A DNA stretch of 64,000 nucleotides from Robiginitomaculum sp. (GTDB taxonomy: Bacteria; Pseudomonadota; Alphaproteobacteria; Caulobacterales; Maricaulaceae). Under the pieces are notes generated by a model. That model was not told the origin of the DNA. It ran no database searches and saw nothing but the letters and a program-made list of their open reading frames with translations. A program made the position numbers and the translations under genes. Below are positions 11,179 to 20,750 of this stretch, one piece after another. Positions within the stretch are counted from its first letter, which is position 1. Every line of letters begins with the position of its first letter. The stretch spans positions 43,805 to 107,804 of the forward strand of contig JAJFFQ010000002.1 in the NCBI GenBank assembly GCA_021776565.1, given 5' to 3'.

Positions 11179-12258
11179 TTATCCGTTTGCGGCATCGTCC
11201 ACTTCTGCTGATAAATTACCGCTGAGCATATCCTCAGCAATGATACCGGAATCTGCCCGTATCTGGACTTCAATTTTTGTATAAATTTCAGGGTTTTCTG
11301 CTAAAAAACGCCTGACATTTTCTCTGCCCTGGCCAATGCGCTCGGAATTATAGGAATACCAGGAACCGGATTTTTCAATAATGTCAGCTTTGACACCCAA
11401 ATCGATAATTTCACCAATTTTTGATATGCCTTCACCGTATAGAATATCAAATTCCACAACACGAAATGGCGGAGCAACCTTGTTCTTGACCACTTTGACC
11501 CGCGTGTGATTGCCGATCACTTCATCGCGGTGCTTGATGGCCCCTATCCGGCGGATATCCAGTCTTACCGTGGAATAGAACTTTAATGCATTGCCACCGG
11601 TGGTGGTTTCCGGGCTACCATACATGACACCGATTTTCATCCGTATCTGATTGGTGAAAATAACCAGAGTGCCGGTCTTGGCTATTGATCCGGTCAGCTT
11701 GCGCATGGCCTGGCTCATCAGGCGGGCGTGCAAGCCGGGCAGACTATCACCCATATCACCTTCCAGTTCTGCACGAGGGGTAAGCGCAGCAACAGAATCA
11801 ATCACGACAATATCAACAGCGCCAGAACGGATCAGTGTGTCGGCGATTTCCAGTGCCTCTTCACCGGTACTGGGCTGGGAAATCAGAAGCTCATTCACAT
11901 CTACACCCAGGTTAACCGCATAAGCCGGGTCAAGGGCGTGTTCTGTATCAATAAAGGCAGCGACACCGCCATTGCGCTGACATTCCGCCACCGTGTGTAG
12001 TGTCAGCGTGGTTTTACCTGAGGCTTCGGGGCCATAAATTTCGACCACCCTGCCCTTGGGCAATCCACCAACACCGAGCGCGATGTCCAGACCAAGCGAT
12101 CCGGTAGAAACGGATTTTATATCAAGTGATCCTTTTTGCCCCAGTTTCATTACCGCGCCTTTGCCAAAGGCCCGGTCAATCTGACTCAATGCTGCTTCGA
12201 GTGCTTTTTGCTTGTCCACGTTTTCTTTTTCCACAAGTTTAAGATTTGCCTTGGCCAT
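11179..12258 (-). CDS. recA: Recombinase A
   Basis: [45 protein letters not shown]. Confidence 0.98.
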   Translation of the reverse strand: MAKANLKLVEKENVDKQKALEAALSQIDRAFGKGAVMKLGQKGSLDIKSVSTGSLGLDIALGVGGLPKGRVVEIYGPEASGKTTLTLHTVAECQRNGGVAAFIDTEHALDPAYAVNLGVDVNELLISQPSTGEEALEIADTLIRSGAVDIVVIDSVAALTPRAELEGDMGDSLPGLHARLMSQAMRKLTGSIAKTGTLVIFTNQIRMKIGVMYGSPETTTGGNALKFYSTVRLDIRRIGAIKHRDEVIGNHTRVKVVKNKVAPPFRVVEFDILYGEGISKIGEIIDLGVKADIIEKSGSWYSYNSERIGQGRENVRRFLAENPEIYTKIEVQIRADSGIIAEDMLSGNLSAEVDDAANG

Positions 12259-12329
12259 ATTGTTATTCCTTCATCATGCGCCCCGATCGGGCCATTGCTG
12301 AGGAAGCGTTTGTACTATATTTGTTCCAG

Positions 12330-12344
12330 GAACACAATAGGAAC
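12330..12344 (-). promoter_or_regulatory. Alphaproteobacterial LexA/SOS box upstream of recA
   Basis: Minus strand GTTC-CTATTGT-GTTC matches GTTCN7GTTC; about 72 nt upstream of the recA start. Confidence 0.85.
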
Positions 12345-12368
12345 ATTTATTTTTGTTTTCCTTTATTA

Positions 12369-14972
12369 TCAAGAGCTAAGCTCTTCTTTGACTTTTTCTG
12401 CCAGTTGCTTTAGCGAAAACGGTTTTGGTAGAAAACTGATCTCGGCATCCTGGCTCAATGTATCGGAAAACTCTTCCTGCGCAAAGCCGGAGATAAACAC
12501 GATTCGCGCATCTTTCAGATAGGGGCGCGCTTCTTTGAGCAATCGTGGCCCATCCATTCCTGGCATCACCACGTCCGAGATCATCAGATCTATCTTGCCA
12601 GCATTTTCCCTGGCAAGTTCCAGCGCCTCTTCACCATCGGCGGCTTCCAGAACATCATAACCACGATTGGCCAGAATTTTGACAGCTATGGTGCGCACGG
12701 AATCCTCATCCTCGACGAATAAAATACGGCCACGCCCGGCAAGATCCTTGGGTTTTCTTTCTTTGGCTCTGCTTGCCTCTGCATCACTGGTATCGGTCTC
12801 CACCGGATCCAGACATTCCGGCAGCCAAATTTGAAATGTGGTGCCTTCACCTGGTACGCTTATCGGATGCAAAAAACCCCCTGACTGCTTGATAATACCA
12901 TGCACCGTAGCCAGCCCTAGCCCTGTCCCCTTGCCAACCTCTTTTGTGGTGAAAAATGGCTCGAATACTTTTTTTAATATCTTTTCGTCCATTCCGGTAC
13001 CCGTATCGATCACCTCGATCAATGCCCACGCCCCATCAGGCGGCGGTGTATCACCCAGCACCGGGGCAGGTATGGTATCCTGACGCGATGTACGAACTGT
13101 CAAGGTTCCACCGCCTTTTTCCAGCATGGCATCACGCGCATTGGTGGCCAAATTCATCACCGCCATTTCTATCTGGCCCTTATCGGCACGCACTATGGGA
13201 AGATCGCGGCCATGCACCACGTCCAAAGGAACACTTTCATGTAAAATACGCCGTAGCATATAGGAGAAGTCCGTCAGCATTGTGCTCAGGTTTAATGGCA
13301 CAAGCCGTACCGTTTTTTTGCGTGAAAAGGTCAGCAAATTATCCACCAGAGCGGCAGCGCGCAAACCATCTTCATTTATCTTTTGCAAGCCCGGATAAGA
13401 GGGGTCACCAACCATATGGTGAGACAGCAAGTTATCACAATTCATGCGTATGGCGGTTAAAACATTATTCAAATCATGAGCAACACCACCGGCCAACTGT
13501 CCAACGGCCTGCATTTTTTGCGCCTGAAACAGATCGGTTTCCATTTCTTTCCACGACGACATATCGATGACATAGGCGATGGATCGCCCGGCACGATCTG
13601 GCGCTATATAGGTATGCACCGCCTTGGCATCTTCACTGCCAAGTGACAGGTCAAATGGCCCGCCACCTGTATCATCAAGGGCCAGCAGCTTGTCACGCCC
13701 CACACTGTCATCAGCAAACAGGGCAAGAAATGATGAACCTGGCGTTGCCTTGCCTTGCGTCATTTCCAAAAACGCCGGGTTGGCATCTTCTATTATGGCA
13801 ATACCGGGATCGGCAACATCCAGCCTGGCAACGCCAAATGGTGCTGCAATAAACATTTCATCGAGCGTGTGACCAACACTGTGCACCATGGCAGAGCTGC
13901 ACTGGGCAACACCAATGGGTGCTTGCCCCCGCCCGCCACCAAAAACAACAGACCTTGAATGAGCATCCTTTTGTCCTTCTGGCCAACTGCTCACGATAAC
14001 CGAGGGGGTTTCAATACCATCGCGTGTTTTTAACTGCACATCCAGGCGTGTGGAACCATTGCCTTTACTGTTCAATAGACGCTTTGCGCTTTTTGGAGCA
14101 AACGTTTGCACCGAGGGCGGGGCCATATCACCATCAACACCTAACCAGCCCCGCAGTGTCTCGTTCATATAACTGACACGCCCCTTGCGATCAGCAGAGA
14201 AAAAACCAATCGGTGCCTCATCCAGTAATGTCAAACCACTTTGAAGGATGGGGGCAACCGCGTCTTTCGGGCCAGTATTTGCCCGGTCTACAATTCTCCA
14301 CAATGCACCACCTGCTGGTAAAGGGTGAACATGCACATCAAACTCACACATGCCCTTCTCGCCCTCATAGGCGGGCAAACGTTCAAAAGCTGGTTGACCG
14401 GATCGGGCAGCCCGTGCCAATCGAAAGGCGATCGCAGACAGGCCGGGATGCGCACCCACAAGCCGCTCGAAAGGTGCCGGGCGAGTGCTTTGACCCATTT
14501 CTCCAACTATTTGCGTTAGCGCCTGATAAGCTGGATTGGCAAATACCGGCTCTCCGTGCCGCCCGGTAACCAGTACCGGTTCTGGCATCACGTTCAGCGC
14601 ATCAGCCGCAAACAATGCCTTCGGCCCTGCCCGGCCAGGGCCAAATTGCCGCAAGGCCAAATGTCCCGCAGCCATGGCGTAAAGCACAACAAACAGAACC
14701 GCCGCAATTCCAAACGTCAGCACAAAAGCCGCCGGGCCGCTTTGCTCAGGCAAAGCCAGAGCAACGAAAACGGCAAAAACAGCCAAGCCAGCCGCACCCC
14801 ATAACAAAATTTGCGACAAGGACATGCGAGACACCCTGCGACCCAGTGAACGTAACACTCCTGTTTCTGACACGTCGGTCATTGCTTTGGTTTTTACGTC
14901 ACCGGGCATGTCCTGCTCCTTCAATGGGCGATCAGCTTGAACCAGCGAATCACAACTTTCCTTAGCTTTCAA
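12369..14972 (-). CDS. cckA: Hybrid sensor histidine kinase CckA (PAS, HisKA, HATPase, REC)
   Basis: QMQAVGQLAGGVAHDLNNVLTAIRMNCDNLL; GTGLGLATVHGIIKQSGG; C-terminal REC domain ILFVEDEDSVR...DLMISDVVMPGMDGP; located next to flhB. Confidence 0.9.
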   Translation of the reverse strand: MKAKESCDSLVQADRPLKEQDMPGDVKTKAMTDVSETGVLRSLGRRVSRMSLSQILLWGAAGLAVFAVFVALALPEQSGPAAFVLTFGIAAVLFVVLYAMAAGHLALRQFGPGRAGPKALFAADALNVMPEPVLVTGRHGEPVFANPAYQALTQIVGEMGQSTRPAPFERLVGAHPGLSAIAFRLARAARSGQPAFERLPAYEGEKGMCEFDVHVHPLPAGGALWRIVDRANTGPKDAVAPILQSGLTLLDEAPIGFFSADRKGRVSYMNETLRGWLGVDGDMAPPSVQTFAPKSAKRLLNSKGNGSTRLDVQLKTRDGIETPSVIVSSWPEGQKDAHSRSVVFGGGRGQAPIGVAQCSSAMVHSVGHTLDEMFIAAPFGVARLDVADPGIAIIEDANPAFLEMTQGKATPGSSFLALFADDSVGRDKLLALDDTGGGPFDLSLGSEDAKAVHTYIAPDRAGRSIAYVIDMSSWKEMETDLFQAQKMQAVGQLAGGVAHDLNNVLTAIRMNCDNLLSHHMVGDPSYPGLQKINEDGLRAAALVDNLLTFSRKKTVRLVPLNLSTMLTDFSYMLRRILHESVPLDVVHGRDLPIVRADKGQIEMAVMNLATNARDAMLEKGGGTLTVRTSRQDTIPAPVLGDTPPPDGAWALIEVIDTGTGMDEKILKKVFEPFFTTKEVGKGTGLGLATVHGIIKQSGGFLHPISVPGEGTTFQIWLPECLDPVETDTSDAEASRAKERKPKDLAGRGRILFVEDEDSVRTIAVKILANRGYDVLEAADGEEALELARENAGKIDLMISDVVMPGMDGPRLLKEARPYLKDARIVFISGFAQEEFSDTLSQDAEISFLPKPFSLKQLAEKVKEELSS

Positions 14973-14978
14973 GATTTA

Positions 14979-16049
14979 TTATCTTCTGCGTTCGGCCAAG
15001 CCCATAACGTAACCTATAATCTTGGCAACAGCCTTGAAGTGCTCGGTCTTGATCTCATGGTCTATTTCTGTTGTGGCATATAATGCACGGGCCAGAGGCG
15101 GATCGACCACCACGGGAACGTCCGAATTTTCTGCAACATCCCTGATCCGCAAGGCCAGATCATCAACCCCCTTGGCAATACAAACCGGCGCGGCGCTTTC
15201 GCCTTGTTCATAATGCAAGGCCACCGCAAAGTGGGTCGGGTTCATAATCACAACACTGGCATCGGGCACAGCCTGCATCATGCGCTGGCGGGAACGCTCG
15301 GATCGTATCTGGCGCAAACGGGCACGCACATGCGGATCCCCTTCAGAATTTTTCAGCTCATCCTTCACATCCTTGTGCGACATTTTCATACGCTTCAAAA
15401 AGCTGTGACGTTGAAAGGCATAGTCCGCCGCCGCCACCAGCGCGAACACCGATAGCGCCGCCATAAGCAGAACAATTGATGCCTCCCGAACCACGGGAAG
15501 CAAGGCCTCCAGCTCCAGATAAGGAAGGCTTATCAACGTATCCCGTCTCGGCCACACCACTGCAAAAGCCGCCAGGCCGACCAGTCCCATTTTGGCCAGG
15601 CCTTTGAAAAAGTTGGCCAGTGCCTGCATCCCGAATATCCTTTTGGCACCTTCAATAGGTGACAGCTTGGATAGTTTTGGAGATATTTTTTCAGGTGCCC
15701 ATAGAAATCCGACCTGCATCACATGCCCGAAAAACCCGGCCACCATTAACATGGCTAAAATCAGACCCAGCCCCGTCATCGCATGCACCGTGGCATCGGT
15801 CGCCAACGCCTGTACACTGGCAGCATCCACAGTGAACTGGGCCGACATTTCAAAATAACTGCGCAGCCAGTTGCTAAAATAGCGGGCCGCAGGGCCAGCA
15901 AAAACCGCCAGAGTTAATGTAATAGCTGCCAGTAAAAGCCAGGACGGAATTTCCTGTGATTTGGCGACATCGCCTTTTTTGCGCGCATCAAGTAATTTTT
16001 GCGGGGTGGCGTCTTCTGTTTTTTGACTGTTGTCCTGATCGTCTGCCAT
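14979..16049 (-). CDS. flhB: Flagellar export apparatus protein FlhB
   Basis: DATPQKLLDARKKGDVAKSQEI...; VVIMNPTHFAVALHYE autocleavage NPTH motif. Confidence 0.95.
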   Translation of the reverse strand: MADDQDNSQKTEDATPQKLLDARKKGDVAKSQEIPSWLLLAAITLTLAVFAGPAARYFSNWLRSYFEMSAQFTVDAASVQALATDATVHAMTGLGLILAMLMVAGFFGHVMQVGFLWAPEKISPKLSKLSPIEGAKRIFGMQALANFFKGLAKMGLVGLAAFAVVWPRRDTLISLPYLELEALLPVVREASIVLLMAALSVFALVAAADYAFQRHSFLKRMKMSHKDVKDELKNSEGDPHVRARLRQIRSERSRQRMMQAVPDASVVIMNPTHFAVALHYEQGESAAPVCIAKGVDDLALRIRDVAENSDVPVVVDPPLARALYATTEIDHEIKTEHFKAVAKIIGYVMGLAERRR

Positions 16050-16303
16050 CAGGTCACAGCCTCACGAACAGCATTGAAATGGGATGAGGCAATATGCACA
16101 TTGGACAGGCGTATGTTTGCAGGAAGACTTGAGTCTTTCAAAAACATACAACACATCCAAAGGGTATATTGACCATCAAAACCTCGCAGAATTCGACCCG
16201 AAAAATCTGCTTCACACTGCCGCGTCAAAGGACTTAACCGGGCCATAAGCCCGCTTGTCATCCTTTTCCTAACATTGTTTTGCATATTCTTCGCCATTTT
16301 CAA
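16049..16303 (-). CDS. Small hypothetical protein between fliR and flhB
   Basis: 84-aa ORF filling the fliR-flhB gap; stop/start coupling TGATG with flhB. Confidence 0.35.
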   Translation of the reverse strand: MKMAKNMQNNVRKRMTSGLMARLSPLTRQCEADFSGRILRGFDGQYTLWMCCMFLKDSSLPANIRLSNVHIASSHFNAVREAVT

Positions 16304-16324
16304 TTCTGTTCGTGAAGCTGCGAC

Positions 16325-17080
16325 CTAGTTCAGACTCTGCACATAGGTTTCCATGTGTTCAAACCATACACTCAATATGGCCCCCAGGCTGATGGCAAAA
16401 ATCGCCAACCCGGCATAGACATTAAGCGGCATGGCAACAAAAAATATCTGCACTTGCGGCATTAGTCTTGAGAGCACCCCAAGCGCCAGATAAAACACCA
16501 GGCCAAAAGCAATCAATGGAGCGGCCATTTGCAACCCCACCCGAAATGATTGCGCTACCACATGGGTGCCCATCTGGGCCACATCACCAACCGCCGGAAT
16601 ACTGCCCGCCGGAATGATGGCATAGGTACCCACAATACCGGTGAGGAACAAATGATGCAGCCCGGTAGCAAAAATCAGGGTTACAGCAGTCAGGTTCAAG
16701 AATGACGCCAGAATAGCCCCTTGCTGACCTTGTGTGGGGTCAAAAGTCTGGGCAAAGGCCAGCCCCGTTTGCATACCGGCAACCTGACCGGCGACCACCA
16801 GGGCGCTCATCATCAACCGTGCCAGCGCCCCAAAAAACAGACCGATCAAGACCTCCTGAATAATCAACCCTGCAAAGACATAAGGTTGTTCCGGCATTGG
16901 TGGCATTTGCCCGCCAACTATACCGCCAACAATCAGGGCAACGATAATCGCCAGTCCCAGCCGCACCCGCGTCGGCACACCAATCTCGCCAATGCCGGGT
17001 AGCAACATCATGATGGCTCCGCTACGGGCAAACACCAGGGCAATAGCAAAAATAGAAGAGGGGAGACTTAGGTCTGGCAC
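16325..17080 (-). CDS. fliR: Flagellar biosynthetic protein FliR
   Basis: IFAIALVFARSGAIMMLLPGIGEIGVPTRVRLGLA; multi-TM; downstream of fliQ. Confidence 0.93.
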   Translation of the reverse strand: MPDLSLPSSIFAIALVFARSGAIMMLLPGIGEIGVPTRVRLGLAIIVALIVGGIVGGQMPPMPEQPYVFAGLIIQEVLIGLFFGALARLMMSALVVAGQVAGMQTGLAFAQTFDPTQGQQGAILASFLNLTAVTLIFATGLHHLFLTGIVGTYAIIPAGSIPAVGDVAQMGTHVVAQSFRVGLQMAAPLIAFGLVFYLALGVLSRLMPQVQIFFVAMPLNVYAGLAIFAISLGAILSVWFEHMETYVQSLN

Positions 17081-17082
17081 GG

Positions 17083-17346
17083 CTACATAGCCGAAACACG
17101 ATCTGCCACATGGGTCATAAAACCGCCAAGGAGTGCGCCCATAAGGGGCATAAAAACCAGTATGGCTATGAAAATAGCCACAATTTTGGGAACAAACACC
17201 AGCGTCATTTCCTGCACCTGGGTCAACGCTTGCAAGAGTGCAATCCCCAGACCAACGGATAGCCCAACCAGCATGATCGGGCCTGACATTTGCAGCACCA
17301 GCCAGATGGCTTCACGGGCAATATCCAGCACTTCTGCGCCGTTCAT
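17083..17346 (-). CDS. fliQ: Flagellar biosynthetic protein FliQ
   Basis: MNGAEVLDIAREAIWLVLQMSGPIMLVGLSVGLGIALLQALTQVQEMTLVFVPKI; ATG at 17346. Confidence 0.93.
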   Translation of the reverse strand: MNGAEVLDIAREAIWLVLQMSGPIMLVGLSVGLGIALLQALTQVQEMTLVFVPKIVAIFIAILVFMPLMGALLGGFMTHVADRVSAM

Positions 17347-17475
17347 GGGTTTCTCCCTGACCTGAACCGTAACTCGACACATTAGAGTGCGCTGGTTATG
17401 GTTAATAAAACCTCACCGGGCGTGGTGTCCGGCGAGAGGAATAATAACGCCATCACACATTTGGGGAGCCATTTT

Positions 17476-19347
17476 ATGTACCTTCGATCCTTAGCCGCCA
17501 GCACCGCACTGGGTGCCCTTCTTGCCGCCTGTAATGCACCGTCAGAATCTGGAAACTCCCAGATTGAAACCACCTCAATAAAATCACAACCTATTGAAAA
17601 TATTGATAATTCTGAACAAACCGAGTCGATGCGCTTGAACGCCTGGTTTCAGGTAAAGTTTGAGGAAAGTCTCGCCCGCTCACCCATGTTCAAGGCGTTT
17701 TTGGGTATCAAAGACGATGATTATGGCAAGTGGGATGACCCCTCGCCAGAGCGCGCGCTGGAGGATCACGAGATTGAACTGGCCAATCTTGCGCACATGC
17801 GCGCCGAATTTGACTATGACAAGCTGGATAACAATGCCCGACTGTCCTGGCGTCTGGCCGAGTATAACGGCAAGCGCGAGGAGGCCTCATGGCGTTTTCA
17901 TGACTATGGCTACATTTTTAACCAGATGTTTGGCACACACTCCTCCATACCTGCCTTTCTCATCAACCAGCACCAGATCAAATCACAAGATCATGCCGAA
18001 GCATATATCAACCGCCTGAGCGGCGTGCGCGACTACCTTGGCGGTCAGGTGCAAAATGCCGCAAACCGTTTTGAAAAAGGCATTAACCCGCCAAAGTTTG
18101 TTTATACCCGGGTTCTTGATGCCTCCCGCAACATTCTCAAGGGTGCGCCCTTTGAAGATGGTTCTGATAGCGCCATTCTAGCCGACTTCAAGGGCAAGGT
18201 GGACAAGCTCGAACTTACCCTCGAGGACAAAGCAGACCTTATCACCAGAGCCGAGACCGCGATGCTGGCCTCTGTCGCCCCGGCCTATGCAGAGCTGATT
18301 GGCGAAATGCAGCGCCAGCGCGACCTGGCCACCGAGCAGGACGGTGCCTGGAAATTGCCCGACGGCCAAGCCTATTACACTGACCGTCTGGCGGCCATGA
18401 CCACCACAGACATGAGCGCAAAAGACATCCATGATCTGGGCCTTTCCGAAGTTGCCCGCATCCATGACGAAATGCGCGAAATTATGAAAACCGTGAGCTT
18501 TGATGGTGATTTACAAGGCTTTTTCACCTTCATGCGCGACGATCCACAGTTTTATTATCCCGATGATGATGAGGGCCGCGCCGCTTACCTGAAAGAGGCG
18601 GTCAACATCATCGACACCATGCGCGCACGCCTTGACGAGATATTCATTTCCAAGCCTGAAGCCGAAATTATTGTCAAGGCGGTAGAGCCGTTTCGCGAGG
18701 CCACAGCGGGCAAGGCATTTTACCAACGCCCGGCACTGGATGGCTCCCGCCCCGGCACCTATTATGCCAACCTTTATCGTATGGAGAGCATGCCCACTTA
18801 TCAGATGGAGGCTTTGGCCTATCATGAAGGTATTCCGGGTCACCATATGCAAGGCTCAGTCGCGCAAGAGCTTGAAAACGTTCCAATGTTTCGCAAAATG
18901 GGCGGCTATACTGCCTATAGTGAAGGCTGGGGACTTTATTCAGAATTTGTTCCCAAGGAAATGGGGTTTTACGCTGACCCCTATTCTGACTTTGGCAGAC
19001 TTGCCATGGAGTTATGGCGCGCCGCCCGTCTGGTAGTCGATACCGGCCTGCATGACAAACACTGGACACGCCAACAGGCCATAGATTATCTCTCTGAAAA
19101 CACACCCAATTCCCTGTCCGATGCCACCAATGCCATCGAGCGATATATCGTTATGCCGGGTCAGGCCACGGCTTATAAAATCGGTATGCTGGAGATTATT
19201 CGCTTGCGCGAAAACGCCAAATCTGAACTCGGCAACAAATTTGATCTGCGCGAATATCATGACGTGGTGCTGGCCAATGGCGCGGTTCCGCTCTCTGTCC
19301 TTGGCGATTTGGTCAATGATTGGATTGCTAGCAAAACCGAGGGGTAA
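17476..19347 (+). CDS. DUF885 family lipoprotein
   Basis: Lipobox LLAAC; YHEGIPGHHMQGSVAQE (zinc-binding HExxxGHH-like), AYSEGWGLYSE typical of DUF885. Confidence 0.85.
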   Translation: MYLRSLAASTALGALLAACNAPSESGNSQIETTSIKSQPIENIDNSEQTESMRLNAWFQVKFEESLARSPMFKAFLGIKDDDYGKWDDPSPERALEDHEIELANLAHMRAEFDYDKLDNNARLSWRLAEYNGKREEASWRFHDYGYIFNQMFGTHSSIPAFLINQHQIKSQDHAEAYINRLSGVRDYLGGQVQNAANRFEKGINPPKFVYTRVLDASRNILKGAPFEDGSDSAILADFKGKVDKLELTLEDKADLITRAETAMLASVAPAYAELIGEMQRQRDLATEQDGAWKLPDGQAYYTDRLAAMTTTDMSAKDIHDLGLSEVARIHDEMREIMKTVSFDGDLQGFFTFMRDDPQFYYPDDDEGRAAYLKEAVNIIDTMRARLDEIFISKPEAEIIVKAVEPFREATAGKAFYQRPALDGSRPGTYYANLYRMESMPTYQMEALAYHEGIPGHHMQGSVAQELENVPMFRKMGGYTAYSEGWGLYSEFVPKEMGFYADPYSDFGRLAMELWRAARLVVDTGLHDKHWTRQQAIDYLSENTPNSLSDATNAIERYIVMPGQATAYKIGMLEIIRLRENAKSELGNKFDLREYHDVVLANGAVPLSVLGDLVNDWIASKTEG

Positions 19348-19373
19348 TCAGGGTCAATAAGGGGTAAACGAGG

Positions 19374-19591
19374 GTCACTTATGGGGCGTTATGCGTCCCA
19401 TAAGTGACATTCAAGGGACAGTTGTGGGATGCCAAGGGTCAGGCCGTGACCCTTGGGAGGGACTATGGGGATAAATGGTAGGTTATCCCCTTTTCCTTCC
19501 CTTCGTCGCCCGACCGCTTGACCGGAGGGGCCATACCAAATTGCTATTTTATAGAGAACTTTCTTATGGATTCTCCGGTCAAACCGGAGAA
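19374..19591. repeat. Cluster of four perfect stem-loops in a convergent intergenic region
   Basis: GTCACTTATGGG(19374)/CCCATAAGTGAC(19397); CCAAGGGTCA(19432)/TGACCCTTGG(19447); GGGGATAA(19467)/TTATCCCC(19483)+TTTTCC; TTCTCCGGT(19571)/ACCGGAGAA(19583). Confidence 0.9.
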
Positions 19592-19627
19592 CGACGAAGA
19601 TAATGAAATTACGACAAGACTGCAGCA

Positions 19628-20527
19628 CTATACAAGTTCAGTCCAGCGCCATTTTTTGCGGTCACGCGCCATAGCCTGTAGCAAAGCATTATTCAGTGCA
19701 TGACCAGCGCAATCAGAAATAAAGCGACCAAGAATGGGCGCACCCGCCAAGGCAAGGTCACCAAGAATATCAAGGATTTTATGACGAACAAATTCGTCCT
19801 TGAAACGCAATTCAGTTTTGTTTTGCAGTGTCATGCCATCCACGACTATGCAGTTATCCAGTGATCCACCCAGGGCCAGGTCAGCTTCACGCAAGGCCGA
19901 AATTTCCTGCGCCAATACAAACGTCCTGGCAGAGGCAATTTCGCGCATAAAACCTTTCGGGTTGACTTCAATCTGATACATCTGATCGCCGATCAGGGTT
20001 TTTGGATAATTTATTCTGGCCTCGATTTGCAGGCCTCCAAAGGGTTCAAGGCGCACAGACTTTGCGTCATCCAAGACCTCCACCGGTTCAATAATTTCCA
20101 TGAAACGGCGCGGCGATGATTGTTGCTGAACCCCTACGCGGACAATTGATCGGGCGAAATCAAGGGCGCTACCGTCCATTGCCGGTATTTCCGGCCCATG
20201 CAGGTCAATGCAGGCATTATCCACCCCACATGCGTAAAGGGCCGCCAGTAAATGCTCGGCAGTGGCAATGGTAACACCATCCACATTACCAATACTGGTG
20301 CCACGCCGGGTTTGGCAAACAGCCCCCGGGTACAGGGTAATGAGCGGATTTTTGTCCTGCACATCGGTGCGCCTGAAAACCAGACCTGTATTTGCTGCGG
20401 TGCCCGATAGGGACAATCGGGCCGGCACACCCAGATGCAACCCCACCCCCTCAAATGACAGGGGGCCAGCCAGCGTATGCTGCCAGACTGGCAGAGTAGA
20501 AAATGGGTATTGATCGTTCACAACCAA
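19628..20527 (-). CDS. lpxC: UDP-3-O-acyl-N-acetylglucosamine deacetylase
   Basis: GVGLHLGVPARLSL, TAEHLLAALYACGVDNACIDLHGPEIPAMDGSA; HKILDILGDLALAG. Confidence 0.95.
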   Translation of the reverse strand: MVVNDQYPFSTLPVWQHTLAGPLSFEGVGLHLGVPARLSLSGTAANTGLVFRRTDVQDKNPLITLYPGAVCQTRRGTSIGNVDGVTIATAEHLLAALYACGVDNACIDLHGPEIPAMDGSALDFARSIVRVGVQQQSSPRRFMEIIEPVEVLDDAKSVRLEPFGGLQIEARINYPKTLIGDQMYQIEVNPKGFMREIASARTFVLAQEISALREADLALGGSLDNCIVVDGMTLQNKTELRFKDEFVRHKILDILGDLALAGAPILGRFISDCAGHALNNALLQAMARDRKKWRWTELV

Positions 20528-20596
20528 ACCAGCCTAAAGCGATACAGACCGCGCACAAGAAACTTTCTCATTCTGTCATTGACGGATTCATTCCGG

Positions 20597-20635
20597 CAAT
20601 CCAGTGCGGCATTAAAACAAGACTGGATTACCCGA
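20597..20635. repeat. Dispersed palindromic intergenic repeat (copy)
   Basis: AATCCAGTgcggcattaaaacaagACTGGATTACCCGAA resembles 49918-49956. Confidence 0.6.
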
Positions 20636-20750
20636 ACCAGTAGCCCTCAAATAGCGAAGTGATAGGGCAAACAAAAAACCTTATCCGGGAACCATAGTGA
20701 AGGTGCAATGCTCCATCGGGTAATGACAGTTTGAGGTAAAGGCAAAAGCC

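Noticed and set aside
12956-13570. 204-aa plus-strand ORF
   Set aside because: Antisense to cckA with no recognisable domain
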